From: Microbulbifer bruguierae
Lineage (GTDB): Bacteria; Pseudomonadota; Gammaproteobacteria; Pseudomonadales; Cellvibrionaceae
DNA length: 64,000 bases
Direction: 5' to 3'
Assembly: GCF_029869925.1 (NCBI RefSeq)
Contig: NZ_CP118605.1
Location: 4,058,001 to 4,122,000, forward strand
A program made the translations under genes and the position numbers. The stretch's first letter is position 1. The number at the start of each line of letters is the position of its first letter. Below the pieces are notes generated by a model. That model saw only the letters and a program-made list of their open reading frames with translations, was not told where the DNA came from and searched no databases. This document shows, piece after piece, positions 17,397 through 27,054 of this stretch.

Positions 17397-19115
17397 ATGA
17401 GCGACTCAGAAATCAGCTTGATCGTTAATGCAGTCCCGGCGACAAGATTGCCTTATGTAAAGGCACTGGCCGAATCCCTGGGCATTGCTTCAAACCAGAA
17501 TGGACCATTTTTTGAAGAGCCTCCGTCGTGTTTTATTGGTTGCAATACGTCAAAGGACGGAGCTACGACCCTGCTGATTTATGAAAACGCAGAAAGTGCA
17601 TTGGCGGCGGCTATGGATCTGGGCGTTCGACCGGAAGACGCGCTTGAAGCCTGGGAGCAGGGTATTGGCTTGTTGCTGGAGCTTTATAAAAAATCCAGCC
17701 GTAATTCAGTTTTACTGGACCTGTCCATCGTTAAATCTGACCAAGAAGATGTGAAGGTGCTGCTTGAAACACGCTTTCAACGTTCTATCGCATTGCCCTC
17801 TGTTGCACTACTTAAAGGGGTTGAGAGTACAGAGCTGAACAATCTACTGGCTGCCCATAAGGTGGCATGTACTGATAGATTGATTCCGGTACTCCGGGAG
17901 TTGGAACTCCGCACTTCTCTTAAGGGGCGTCGTGGTCGTTCTATGGACAGCCTTGATGTGGATGCCATTTACGACTCACTGAGCTCTATAGGAGCTGGAG
18001 GGCTCGCGAAGAAAGAAATCATGGAGCTCGAAGGTAATCTTTACCTGCGTGATCAGGAAATCGAGCTGCTAAATAAGCAGCTGCATCATACCCAGGAAGA
18101 ACTTGAGTTTTATTATCAACAGCTAAACGTTTATGGAAGCGACTCCGGACGCCCATTACTCCTCAGACTGTCAGAGCAAGCTGCGCAGATTGAGCAATTA
18201 ACCAGTAGTCTTCAGGCGGCACACAGTGAACTGGATAACCTGCGGAAAGGTGGCCAACTGCCTGGCAGCCTGGAGGTAACGGTCGATACCAGCAATCAGC
18301 TTAAACTGATGGAAGCGGAAGTCAATTTACTTACGCAGCAGCTCCACCACACTCAGGAAGAGCTCGAGCATTATTATCACCAGCTGATGGAATACGAAAA
18401 TAGCGACGTTCAGACTATGAGCGACTTGATAAAAGAAAAGAACGCTAAGCTGTTGGGCCTGAGCCGTCGCAAGAAGCTTGTTGAAGCTGATCTACAGGGC
18501 GCGAATGCTGAGCTGAGTAATGCAAATAATGAGCTCAGCAAAGCAAATGCTGAGCTCAGTATGGCAAAGGAAAAGCTCGCGGAACTGGAGAGTGAGGATA
18601 AAGCAGATGTCTTACAAGAAAAGATCGAAGAGAAAAATCTAAAACTCCAGAAGCTGAGTAACGCCAAAAAGGCACTTTTGGCAGAGAACGTATCACTAAT
18701 TGAGGAATTGGAAGCCGCCCGGGAAAAATTGAACTCTTTGCAGGATGAAATAGAGCAGATGAGGAGCAGTGGTGCCTGGAGGGTGATCTCACCGCTGAAG
18801 CAAATCTCATCGTCGCAGAGAAGGGAAAAGCATGCGATCAAAAAGGTTATTAGGGTCATCAAAGAATCCATGTTATTCGATGATGACTGGTACCTGAATG
18901 AGTACCCTGATGTCGCCGAAGATGGCTTGGATCCGGTAGAGCACTATGTACGGCATGGTGCCGATGAAGATAGAGATCCTAACAGTGTATTTTCAACTAG
19001 CTGGTATAAAAAATTACATCCTGAGGTGGTTGAGGCTGGAGTTAATCCGCTGTTCCACTATATCTCGATCAAGCGAGATACCAAGCGAATGACTTCGCTC
19101 CGGAAGGCAAATTAG
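17397..19115 (+). CDS. Large coiled-coil protein with C-terminal paired DWYL/YPDV modules
   Basis: I do not recognise the N-terminal 200 residues. Residues about 205-455 are coiled coil and contain two near-copies of a block, NKQLHHTQEELEFYY (227-241) and TQQLHHTQEELEHYY (313-327). A run of seven-residue repeats built on NAELSxA lies at about 370-395. The C-terminus holds two tandem 35-40-residue modules: one starting FDDDWYLNEYPDV (494-506), the next FSTSWYKKLHPEV (532-544). Similar modules flank glycosyltransferase domains encoded at 27055 and 30879, so the protein probably belongs to the same assembly machinery as a scaffold or length/organisation factor. No catalytic motif is visible. ATG 17397 is preferred over a TTG seven codons upstream. 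Confidence 0.75.
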   Translation: MSDSEISLIVNAVPATRLPYVKALAESLGIASNQNGPFFEEPPSCFIGCNTSKDGATTLLIYENAESALAAAMDLGVRPEDALEAWEQGIGLLLELYKKSSRNSVLLDLSIVKSDQEDVKVLLETRFQRSIALPSVALLKGVESTELNNLLAAHKVACTDRLIPVLRELELRTSLKGRRGRSMDSLDVDAIYDSLSSIGAGGLAKKEIMELEGNLYLRDQEIELLNKQLHHTQEELEFYYQQLNVYGSDSGRPLLLRLSEQAAQIEQLTSSLQAAHSELDNLRKGGQLPGSLEVTVDTSNQLKLMEAEVNLLTQQLHHTQEELEHYYHQLMEYENSDVQTMSDLIKEKNAKLLGLSRRKKLVEADLQGANAELSNANNELSKANAELSMAKEKLAELESEDKADVLQEKIEEKNLKLQKLSNAKKALLAENVSLIEELEAAREKLNSLQDEIEQMRSSGAWRVISPLKQISSSQRREKHAIKKVIRVIKESMLFDDDWYLNEYPDVAEDGLDPVEHYVRHGADEDRDPNSVFSTSWYKKLHPEVVEAGVNPLFHYISIKRDTKRMTSLRKAN

Positions 19116-19445
19116 GCTGTTGCACTGACTGCTTCAACTTTAGGTTGCTTAAAGTACTGGTGAATGAGCGCGGTTTTAGTGCTTTCGTCGCAGTTTTATT
19201 GGGATTGGTTTTGGGGTATGTAGGGGGCGTTGTGGTCGTATAAGGATTCGAGGTTTAAAAGTAGGGGATCCCCTCATATGACGAGCATCTTCATTGCCAG
19301 GAGAGGCCGTTCTATTGGGGAAGACCTTGAGTCCGGGGAGGGCATTTCGAACCTGGTTGGGATTCGAGAATGCTGCCAGGAGCCGCGTGACGGATTGCGG
19401 CGTGTGGTCGTAACAACAAACAATTTGTATTTCGTGAGTTAGAAG
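19116..19445. other. Intergenic region inside the capsule locus
   Basis: A 330-base gap in an otherwise compact locus. It has no convincing gene; the longest open frame (19230-19442) has no family resemblance or ribosome-binding site. A perfect 12-base palindrome centred on GGGGATCCCC lies near 19265-19274. A promoter for the following glycosyltransferase could lie here but no good match was seen. Confidence 0.5.
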
Positions 19446-20705
19446 ATGTCGACTGAAAATCTAAGCTTAGCCAGGGATTATTTTTATAATAAAAAATATG
19501 CGGAAGCTGCGAAGCAGTTCTCATCTGCATATAAAACTGATCAGGGGCAATGGTGGCTCCTGCTCGAGCAGCTTCGTTCCGAGCAGCTGAATGAAAAAAC
19601 AGGCTTTTCTGGCGGTAGAAAAGACCAAAAACTGATGGTCAAGTTTTATCCCGATTACCGGGGAAACCCCTATCAGGGAATACTGTATGGCTCTAGCCAG
19701 CCCGAGAGCTCGAAATATGAGCCGTCCTCCTCCGATGCATACAAAAATAGCCTGGATTTCCTTGCCGCCGAAAATCGCGTGTACCACGTCCATTGGCTTA
19801 AAGAGGTATTTGCTGGCGCTGAAAATTCTCAAGAAGCAAAAATCAAACTGCGAAATTATCTCGGAACACTGAAGCTCTACAAGTGCCTCGGTGTGAAGAT
19901 CTTGTGGACTATCCATAATCAAATTGATCATGACCAACCTGAGCATATCTCGCCATTATTGATTGAGTTGATGAAGGCGCTTGTTGAGCTTTGTGACTGT
20001 GTGTTGGTGCATACAAACAATACGATCGAAATCATGGAAGCTTATCTCGGTGTCGAAATAAAGAGAAAGGCCGTAGTTCTCGAGCACCCTCTTTATCCAG
20101 ATCCTGTCGAGGGTAGTGAAGATCTAAAGGAGCCTTCTGAGTTTTCCGCATGGTCAGGTCGAGGAAAGTCCTTTGCGCTATCTTTGGGAATGATTCGTCC
20201 ATACAAGGGGGTTGCAGACCTGCTGGATGCATTCAGCGCAATCTTGTCTTCTGGTGATAAGAATGCTCGGCTTGTTGTAGCTGGTCGCCCGATGGATCCA
20301 GAGGTTACGGAAAAGGCGAAAGTTCTGACTAAATGCTACCCGGACAATTTCCTCTATATCTCCCGAAATCTATCTGATGCAGAAGTGAACTTTCTCTACA
20401 AGAGCTGCGAGTTTAGCGTGCTGACGTATAAAAAGATTCTGATTTCAGGTAGTTACTACATGGCAGCTACTCACAAGAAAGCATGTATCGCACCGCGGAT
20501 AGGAATGTTCCAGGAAAAAATTGTCGACGGTGATAACGGGCTTCTTTACGACGGAAGTATCGCGGGCCTGATAGGTTCGCTGAAGACCGCATATGGTAAA
20601 AGTGCGTCTGAGCTACAGAGAATGGGAAGGCTGGCTCATAACGGTTGCCAGCATACAGCCGAAAGCTTTTCGAGTGGATTTTACAAAGTAGTCGAGGGAC
20701 TCTGA
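19446..20705 (+). CDS. Glycosyltransferase (GT4-like, GT-B fold)
   Basis: A predicted cytoplasmic glycosyltransferase for capsule assembly. The N-terminal 50 residues look like a short helical repeat (LARDYFYNKKYAEAAKQFSSAY). The first Rossmann domain includes VYHVHWLKEVFAG and GVKILWTIHNQIDHD. The second holds SLGMIRPYKGVADLLDAFSAI and a final FQEKIVDGDNGLLYDG segment that corresponds to the nucleotide-sugar-binding ExxxxxxNG element of GT4 enzymes. Sugar specificity cannot be told. It begins a block of AT-richer genes running to about 25.6 kb, and the next gene starts seven bases after its stop. Confidence 0.85.
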   Translation: MSTENLSLARDYFYNKKYAEAAKQFSSAYKTDQGQWWLLLEQLRSEQLNEKTGFSGGRKDQKLMVKFYPDYRGNPYQGILYGSSQPESSKYEPSSSDAYKNSLDFLAAENRVYHVHWLKEVFAGAENSQEAKIKLRNYLGTLKLYKCLGVKILWTIHNQIDHDQPEHISPLLIELMKALVELCDCVLVHTNNTIEIMEAYLGVEIKRKAVVLEHPLYPDPVEGSEDLKEPSEFSAWSGRGKSFALSLGMIRPYKGVADLLDAFSAILSSGDKNARLVVAGRPMDPEVTEKAKVLTKCYPDNFLYISRNLSDAEVNFLYKSCEFSVLTYKKILISGSYYMAATHKKACIAPRIGMFQEKIVDGDNGLLYDGSIAGLIGSLKTAYGKSASELQRMGRLAHNGCQHTAESFSSGFYKVVEGL

Positions 20706-20712
20706 GGTGTCT

Positions 20713-22761
20713 ATGGACAGAAAAATTGAAAATAGCGCAATAGAAGTTTCTTTCTGTATCCCGGTTATGAATCGCCTGGGTGATATCCAGTCGACCTTGA
20801 GGAAAAACCTTGAGGATAACCGCGAGGATTGCGATATCGTTGAGTTTATCGTCATATCATTTGATCATGACGACGGCACTGCAAAGTGGGTGGAAAGCGA
20901 GTTCCAAAATGAATTGGCAACTGGATACCTCAAATTCTATCACCTGAAAGATCTGGAATTCTGGCACTTCGGTAAGGCGAAAAATGCCTTTAAACCCTAT
21001 GTAAGTGGGAAAATTTACGCGAGCCTCGATGGCGATAACTTTACCGGTTATCGGGGTGGGCGACATATTCTGGATATTTTCCAGCGGTATCAATACAAGT
21101 GTATTTTTCACCAGTTCCAGGGAGACTGGGGTGATGGAACTTGTGGGCGTATTTCCATAAGGATGGAAGACTACCTGCAGTGGGGGTATGACGAAGACTT
21201 TTTACCTCGTCAGTGGGATGAAATGGACGCAATGCTCAGTGTCCTGGTGAACCAGCCTGGCACAAAATATATCTGTTATAAAGGCGAAGGTAAAAACATT
21301 ATCAAGAAGAGCCATCCGTTCCGGCGTTTTCTTGAAGAGAGCTCAATCAGTATTGAACAGATCGAGCTTGAGGATACAGGCGCGAACCGGTTTGAAAGTG
21401 ATCGCGCGGCGGTAGGTGAACATAATTCCAACTACGTGCAAGACGATGCCAAATTGCGTTTGGCTTCAGTGTACAACCATTTGTTGTCGTATATAAAAAA
21501 TACGTCATCCCATGATTTAAAGGATAAGTACATTTCTGAGATTTCAAATTGTCAGAAGGAAATCGTTTCCTCCATTGACGTTGAAACTCTAAGGAAGTGG
21601 TATCTAAAATGTGAGTCAAATCAGCCAAACACCTCTAAAGTTGGTGCGGTGTGTCTGGTTTCGTGCATAAAAAATGAGCCAAACTTGAAGGAGTGGTACG
21701 AATACTACAAGTCTATTGGAGTTGATTCATTTTTCCTGATAGACGATGGCTCGGTTGAACCTGTTTCTGAAACCTTTAAAGATTGTGATGACGTATTTGT
21801 TTGGTCGCCAGTCGTTGGTCAGTTTAAGTTTGCTAAGACACTTTGGATGGAGATTCTACTGAACTCGTATTGCCAGAGTCGGTGGACATATATTGTTGAT
21901 AGCGACGAGTATGTCGAGTTGGTCAGCGCTGGTTCGGAATCAAGAAATAAAACATTAGAATTCGTGGCTGGCCATGGGCGGGAGTATTTTTCTGGCTATT
22001 TATTGGACCTTTACCCCGGCGGTAGTGAATACGTAGGAAGTGGTTTACAGGCAAATAATATTACTTTGGATGATTGTAAATATTATCAATTTCGGCCTGC
22101 AAACTTACAGCATCGATATGTTCAACATAACACAGCAGTGTGGAGTTATGGGGAGCATTCTTCGTGGGCATACTCTCTGGATATACGTTATCGCTGTAAC
22201 GGTTCACTCGATAGTCTTCGAAAATTTCCATTGGTCAGGTGGCGTGAAAAGATGCACCTGAACCAGGGGTTCCACGATTTAATTATTGATGGCGTTAAAC
22301 GAACTCCAAAAGATTTGGAGTGTGAGTTTTTGTTGCCAATTCGGCACTACAAAATATACTCGCTTGCTCAGCAAAGTATAGGCGCCAATGAAAAATCTGT
22401 TGACCAGTACCATAGTGAAACAAAGATTAATCTTACTCGGATGCTGGGAAGCCTTAATAAAATCATACGTACATGTATTTACAATCCTTACTCGTACAAG
22501 TTTTCGTCTCCTTACTTAATTCCGACACCAACAAATAAAAAACTGCTGCTGGTTAATGTTGATAGCCTTGGAAAAACTCCAGAGGTTAATCATTGGGATA
22601 GGGGGAATGTAATTAAATTTATTTCGGCGGATAAACTGGAGGTGAAGGGGGATCACATTTTTGCGGCATCATTTCAGGATGCTTGTAACTATATTTTACG
22701 CAATACCCCATTCTCGAAGTACAAGATCGAAGATTCAGGTTTGACTAGCTTCTCAATCTAA
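20713..22761 (+). CDS. Two-domain glycosyltransferase (GT2-like plus GT92/GT2_4-like)
   Basis: The first half (about residues 10-290) is a GT-A domain opening with VSFCIPVMNRLGDIQSTLRK and with the acidic motif YASLDGDNFTG. The second half (from about 310) starts CLVSCIKNEPNLKEWYEYY and continues GVDSFFLIDDGS. It has a metal-binding type motif YIVDSDEYVEL, as in the family often annotated glycosyl transferase 2_4 or GT92. Two active sites in one chain suggest it adds two sugars or polymerises a disaccharide. ATG 20713 is preferred to GTG 20707 because GAGG lies six bases upstream of it. Base composition is near 40 percent G+C in places (one 60-base line counted). Confidence 0.82.
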   Translation: MDRKIENSAIEVSFCIPVMNRLGDIQSTLRKNLEDNREDCDIVEFIVISFDHDDGTAKWVESEFQNELATGYLKFYHLKDLEFWHFGKAKNAFKPYVSGKIYASLDGDNFTGYRGGRHILDIFQRYQYKCIFHQFQGDWGDGTCGRISIRMEDYLQWGYDEDFLPRQWDEMDAMLSVLVNQPGTKYICYKGEGKNIIKKSHPFRRFLEESSISIEQIELEDTGANRFESDRAAVGEHNSNYVQDDAKLRLASVYNHLLSYIKNTSSHDLKDKYISEISNCQKEIVSSIDVETLRKWYLKCESNQPNTSKVGAVCLVSCIKNEPNLKEWYEYYKSIGVDSFFLIDDGSVEPVSETFKDCDDVFVWSPVVGQFKFAKTLWMEILLNSYCQSRWTYIVDSDEYVELVSAGSESRNKTLEFVAGHGREYFSGYLLDLYPGGSEYVGSGLQANNITLDDCKYYQFRPANLQHRYVQHNTAVWSYGEHSSWAYSLDIRYRCNGSLDSLRKFPLVRWREKMHLNQGFHDLIIDGVKRTPKDLECEFLLPIRHYKIYSLAQQSIGANEKSVDQYHSETKINLTRMLGSLNKIIRTCIYNPYSYKFSSPYLIPTPTNKKLLLVNVDSLGKTPEVNHWDRGNVIKFISADKLEVKGDHIFAASFQDACNYILRNTPFSKYKIEDSGLTSFSI

Positions 22762-22800
22762 ATTAATAGCAGCAGATTTTAGTGGGGTTACGGGGGTAAT

Positions 22801-23394
22801 ATGAGCGACGGTAAAATATTTGTTATAGGCATGAATGCTACTGGCACCTCGATATTGCATCGAGCATTCCAAGTTATGGGGCTTAATTCCTTACATTGGG
22901 CTCCAGAGGTTGGATCCCTTAAGTCAAGGATGGAGGAGGCAAAAAAGTTCCAGTTTTCACTTCTGAATGCAATTGAGGCGGGAAAGAGAGATCCTTTAGG
23001 TGACGCTTCGTACTTTGATGTATTTAGTGATGTATGGCCAATAATTCAATATTTTGAATATTTTTACAGCGCTTACCCGGGAAGCAAATTTATTTACACT
23101 TGCCGAGATGACGAGGAATGGTTGCGGGATCGGGAGAGGCACGTTGGCAGAAATAAGAGTGCGCTTGAAAGTGGCGACTATGTGGGTTCATTTGTTAATG
23201 TAGAACGAGAAAAGTGGCTGAAAGAAAAGTATAACCATCTAAAGCGTGTAAAGCAGTGGTTTTCTGCTGATGGAAGGTCTGATGACCTCCTGTATTTTGA
23301 CCTATATAAAGGAGATGGTTTTGTAGAGCTGTGTGATTTCCTAGATTGTAAATTGCCTGAAAGAATATTTCCTCTATTCGGTAAAGTTGCATGA
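22801..23394 (+). CDS. Sulfotransferase family protein (P-loop, first of three)
   Basis: The 197-residue protein has the sulfotransferase phosphosulfate loop near the N-terminus, FVIGMNATGTSILHRAFQVM, and a later segment KFIYTCRDDEEWLRDRERH that corresponds to the 3'-phosphate-binding region. It resembles the Sulfotransfer_4-type group. It should transfer sulfate from PAPS, most likely to a sugar of the capsule given the flanking genes. It is short but seems complete. The gene follows the two-domain glycosyltransferase by 39 bases. Confidence 0.75.
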   Translation: MSDGKIFVIGMNATGTSILHRAFQVMGLNSLHWAPEVGSLKSRMEEAKKFQFSLLNAIEAGKRDPLGDASYFDVFSDVWPIIQYFEYFYSAYPGSKFIYTCRDDEEWLRDRERHVGRNKSALESGDYVGSFVNVEREKWLKEKYNHLKRVKQWFSADGRSDDLLYFDLYKGDGFVELCDFLDCKLPERIFPLFGKVA

Positions 23395-23472
23395 TAATTC
23401 TCACATAGAAGGTTGTTTCAAGCTCCTATTTCCTAAATTTAGTTTGATGATATTGAGTGATCGAGAAAAGCT

Positions 23473-24336
23473 ATGAATTCTTTGTGTTCTGACGTAAAGG
23501 TAGTTTGCCTGTTTTCAATTTCTAGAACGGGGTCAAATTACCTGGCGAATGTTTTGCGCAACTTGCCGGAGGTTGATGTCTACGCCGAGATTTTTCACCC
23601 AGAGCAGGCCTTCTCTGTGTCTGAAGAGACTTGCCGTTTCATAAATGATAGGCACAAAACTGGCGCTCGGGACCTTTCTAAGCCCGATGATGCTGAGTTT
23701 TCTAGCTGGATTCGATCTCATCCTAAAGAAACTGTCTTGGCTCTGGTCGATTTTGCTCGGTTGGCTGGTAAGAAAGCTGTGTACCTGAAGATATTTAACG
23801 ATCATTTAATAGGCGTTAAAGAGGGGTTGGAGGCTCTTGCTACTATTCCGGGATTTACTCCTGTTATTTTGCAACGTCGGTGTGTGGACAGCTTTATCTC
23901 TTTTCGTAAAGCTAAAATTACTAAGTCTTACGTTCAGAACAGAACTACAGGTGTAAAGCCTGCTCTTAATGTTGATCAATATATGCGTTGGAGACAGCCA
24001 AGATTGGATTGGTATTCGCTCGTTTATAGCGTGATGTCAAAAAAGGGCTTAAAAGTTCACCAGGTAACCTATGAAGACGACATTGATATCGGGAATGAGG
24101 CTTGCGCAATTCATTGGCGTGATTTATTGAAATCCTGGGTTGGCGCTGCTGAGCATGAATCTGAGCTCAATACCGATGCTGGTTTTGATGCCACTTTAGT
24201 CGACGAGCAGAGCCTTATTGGAAGACAAGATGACTCAGCTACAGAAGATAAAATTGCTAATTGGGATGAATTCTACGAGGCGTTAAAGAATGCTGGCTTG
24301 GCTAGAGAAGCGATGAGTTATCTTAGTTTCAAATGA
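23473..24336 (+). CDS. Sulfotransferase domain protein (second of three)
   Basis: The N-terminal motif CLFSISRTGSNYLANVLRNL is a sulfotransferase P-loop variant, followed by VYAEIFHP, which resembles Stf0/LPS-type sulfotransferases (RTGS...L...E.F). A later PVILQRRCVDSFISFRKA segment would bind the 3'-phosphate of PAPS. The 287-residue length is normal. It is unlike the neighbouring sulfotransferases in sequence, so the cluster is not a recent tandem duplication. Acceptor unknown; capsule sugar is inferred from context. Confidence 0.78.
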   Translation: MNSLCSDVKVVCLFSISRTGSNYLANVLRNLPEVDVYAEIFHPEQAFSVSEETCRFINDRHKTGARDLSKPDDAEFSSWIRSHPKETVLALVDFARLAGKKAVYLKIFNDHLIGVKEGLEALATIPGFTPVILQRRCVDSFISFRKAKITKSYVQNRTTGVKPALNVDQYMRWRQPRLDWYSLVYSVMSKKGLKVHQVTYEDDIDIGNEACAIHWRDLLKSWVGAAEHESELNTDAGFDATLVDEQSLIGRQDDSATEDKIANWDEFYEALKNAGLAREAMSYLSFK

Positions 24337-24544
24337 GGTTTAGTTGCCCGATGCTTGCCAGATTCGCCTATCCGGATTCATTTTTGGTTAATGTATATTT
24401 AATTAGGTGACGGTTGTCGTATGTGGCTTCGTCAGTCTCCCAGATTCTTCGGTATTCATTGCTTTAGTTTCCGTGTAGGCGTTTTCCAGATCTATTTTTT
24501 TAGTTTTTTTTGGCTGTGGGCAGCCAGCTGTTTATGGAGATGTT

Positions 24545-25315
24545 ATGTCTAACCCTTTTTTCATTTGGACCTTCCAGCGGACTGGTGGTACCTCTTTAGC
24601 CACAGCCTTATTTGATGAGTCAAAGTTCCAAGCTATCGATCATGAACCGTTTAATGGCGAACGGTCACTTGGTGAAATTACTAAAAACTTTAGACGAAAA
24701 AACGTCGAGCAGGCAGGAAAAATGCTTGACCGTGTGCTCGAAAAACGTCCTTTGATCAAGCATTGTTTCGAGTTGCATGATTTTTCTTTTAACAACGAGT
24801 TGGTTTTGAAGTTAAGTCATTTGCGTGATTACCGACACATCGTTTTGGTTAGAAAGGACGAGGTTTCTCGATTGTTTTCGCTGTTTTTGGCAAAGCAGAC
24901 TGATGTTTGGGGTAAGGGGAAAGCAAAAAGTGGTGGGTATGAAAAATTTGCGAGTGGCCAACAAACACTTAATGATTTTCCAGTTGACCAGATGATTAAG
25001 CACGGCGCGCACTGCGCAATGTATCTGGATTGGTTGCTAAAAAAAATGCAGTCCGAATCAATGAACTATAAAATTGTCTACTTTGAGGATCTCTACGTAG
25101 GTGATATGTCCGAAAAAAGCAGGAAAGTTAATTCTGTTTTTGACTTCGTTGGTTTGTCTAATGTTGATTTGGAAAATGACACCGTTCTAAGCGAGAGAAT
25201 TCTAAAGGGTTCGCAGGGAAGTAGTAGCTTGTATGATCTCGTGCCAAACGCTCAAGAAGCACGAGAAGCTTTGGATGACTTCTTTTCCTGTACGCGTGGG
25301 AATCGATCTTGTTAA
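24545..25315 (+). CDS. Sulfotransferase-like protein (third of three)
   Basis: At 256 residues it opens with FFIWTFQRTGGTSLATALFD, again a PAPS-binding P-loop, and later has HIVLVRKDEVSRLFSLFLAK, a plausible 3'-phosphate-binding helix. The C-terminal region has YFEDLYVGD, similar to the YEDL element seen in other sulfotransferases. It is preceded by a 208-base AT-rich spacer and followed by 260 bases before manC, so it may have its own promoter. The fold is convincing; the acceptor is not known. Confidence 0.72.
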   Translation: MSNPFFIWTFQRTGGTSLATALFDESKFQAIDHEPFNGERSLGEITKNFRRKNVEQAGKMLDRVLEKRPLIKHCFELHDFSFNNELVLKLSHLRDYRHIVLVRKDEVSRLFSLFLAKQTDVWGKGKAKSGGYEKFASGQQTLNDFPVDQMIKHGAHCAMYLDWLLKKMQSESMNYKIVYFEDLYVGDMSEKSRKVNSVFDFVGLSNVDLENDTVLSERILKGSQGSSSLYDLVPNAQEAREALDDFFSCTRGNRSC

Positions 25316-25575
25316 ATGTTCGGTTTTACTGTTTTTGAATGTAAGTTTGGTTGTTGCGTTGCTGTTGTAAGTAGCATACGCACTTGATTCTTGTGGGAAT
25401 TGTGTTTCGTTCTATATTTGTAGCTTCGATTCGCTTGGGAATTGTGTAAATGTGAAAAGCAGGGTTCGATCAGCTAAGTCAATATTTCATTCGTTAGAGT
25501 GAATGTGATTGTTGTGCTGATGTCTTGAGAGTTATAACCAACTTCCAAAGTTATTGTTTTTTTTCAGGCTTATAA
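25316..25575. repeat. AT-rich spacer before manC with a pair of 20-bp direct repeats
   Basis: Two imperfect direct repeats occur at 25386-25405 and 25428-25447. Both start GATTC and end TGGGAATTGTGT, and 18 of 20 bases agree. Their start-to-start distance is 42 bases, four helical turns, which is the spacing expected for regulator sites on one face of the DNA. No gene fits in this spacer. Confidence 0.55.
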
Positions 25576-26982
25576 ATGATTTATCCAACTATTTTGGCCG
25601 GCGGAAGCGGCACTCGTTTGTGGCCGTTGTCACGGAAGATGTTTCCGAAGCAGTTTCTCAGCTTTTCCAGTGAGAGAACGATGCTGCAGGAAACCCTCAC
25701 TCGTCTCGATGGGCTTGATGCAGCTGAGGTAATGATGATCTGTAGTGAAGAGCATCGATTTATTGCTGCCGAACAGCTGCGTCAGATGGGACATCTTGAT
25801 CACAATATTATTCTTGAGCCCATAGGGAAAAATACCGCTCCGGCCATTGCTGTTGCTGCTATGAAGGCCATGCAGTCGAATAGTGATGCGGTATTGTTGG
25901 TTATGGCTGCAGATCACGTGATAGATGACTGCTCTGAGTTTCACCGTGCGATTTCTGCCGCAGAGGCACTCGCAAATGACGGGTATCTTGTGACGTTTGG
26001 GGTTGTGCCCACCGCACCTGAAACCGGATATGGATACATTCGTCGCGGTGATAGCCTCTCAATTGATGCTTTCCGTGTGGCTGACTTTGTTGAGAAGCCG
26101 GATTTAGAGACTGCAGAGTGTTACTTGGAGGGTGGGGAACACTATTGGAACAGCGGAATGTTCATGTTCAAAGCTAGTCGCTACCTTGAGGAACTTCGCG
26201 AATACAGCCCCGAAATCTATTCTGCTTGCGATGCGGCTTTTCAGAATATCAATGAGGATTTGGATTTCGTGCGTATCGGCGCCGATGAATTTTCTCGCTG
26301 TCCATCGGATTCTATCGATTATGCGGTTATGGAGAAGACAAATTCTGCCGTTGTTGTTCCAATGAGTGCGGGCTGGAGTGATGTTGGTTCATGGTCGGCC
26401 CTGTGGGAAATCGGTGAGAAAGACAGCTTCGGAAATGTGGTTTCTGGTGATGTTATTCTGGAGCAGAGTTCTGATACATACGTATATTCTGAATCCCAAT
26501 TAGTTGCCACTTTAGGTGTTAATGATCTTGTGATCGTTCAAACCAAGGATGCGATTCTCGTTGCGGACAAAGGGAAGGTTCAGGATGTCAAACATCTTGT
26601 GGCACGTATCAAGGATGGCGGTCGTAATGAGCATAACCTGCATAGAGAAGTTTATCGTCCTTGGGGTAAATATGACTCCGTCGATAGTGGTGACCGGTAC
26701 CAGGTAAAGCGAATCACGGTAAAGCCAGGAGAAAAACTGTCAGTCCAGATGCATCATCACCGTGCAGAGCATTGGATCGTTGTTGCTGGAACGGCGAAGG
26801 TAACGATTGAAGGGGTTAGCAAGCTCGTGTCTGAAAACGAGTCAGTGTATATCCCGATTGGACATGTCCATTCCCTAGAAAACCCAGGAAAGATACCCCT
26901 CGATTTGATCGAAGTGCAAAGTGGTTCCTATCTTGGGGAAGACGATATCGTCAGAATGGAAGACCGGTACGGTAGAGCCTAG
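25576..26982 (+). CDS. manC: Mannose-1-phosphate guanylyltransferase / mannose-6-phosphate isomerase
   Basis: This bifunctional enzyme makes GDP-mannose. The nucleotidyltransferase domain begins [21 protein letters not shown] and continues with FVEKPD and YWNSGMFMF. The C-terminal cupin (from about residue 355) has [20 protein letters not shown] and [15 protein letters not shown] with the metal-binding histidines of type II phosphomannose isomerases. At 468 residues it is full length. Its presence within the locus suggests that mannose, or a sugar derived from GDP-mannose, is part of the capsule. No manB or gmd/fcl gene is present in this window. Confidence 0.95.
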   Translation: MIYPTILAGGSGTRLWPLSRKMFPKQFLSFSSERTMLQETLTRLDGLDAAEVMMICSEEHRFIAAEQLRQMGHLDHNIILEPIGKNTAPAIAVAAMKAMQSNSDAVLLVMAADHVIDDCSEFHRAISAAEALANDGYLVTFGVVPTAPETGYGYIRRGDSLSIDAFRVADFVEKPDLETAECYLEGGEHYWNSGMFMFKASRYLEELREYSPEIYSACDAAFQNINEDLDFVRIGADEFSRCPSDSIDYAVMEKTNSAVVVPMSAGWSDVGSWSALWEIGEKDSFGNVVSGDVILEQSSDTYVYSESQLVATLGVNDLVIVQTKDAILVADKGKVQDVKHLVARIKDGGRNEHNLHREVYRPWGKYDSVDSGDRYQVKRITVKPGEKLSVQMHHHRAEHWIVVAGTAKVTIEGVSKLVSENESVYIPIGHVHSLENPGKIPLDLIEVQSGSYLGEDDIVRMEDRYGRA

Positions 26983-27054
26983 TACCGGCGCAAAAAACTT
27001 CATAAAGATTAAGTAATCAAGCTGATTTAACCAGTTTCACGCAGAGACTAGCTG

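Noticed and set aside
19230..19442. 70-codon open frame in the capsule-locus gap
   Set aside because: No ribosome-binding site, no family resemblance, and composition of the codons is not gene-like.
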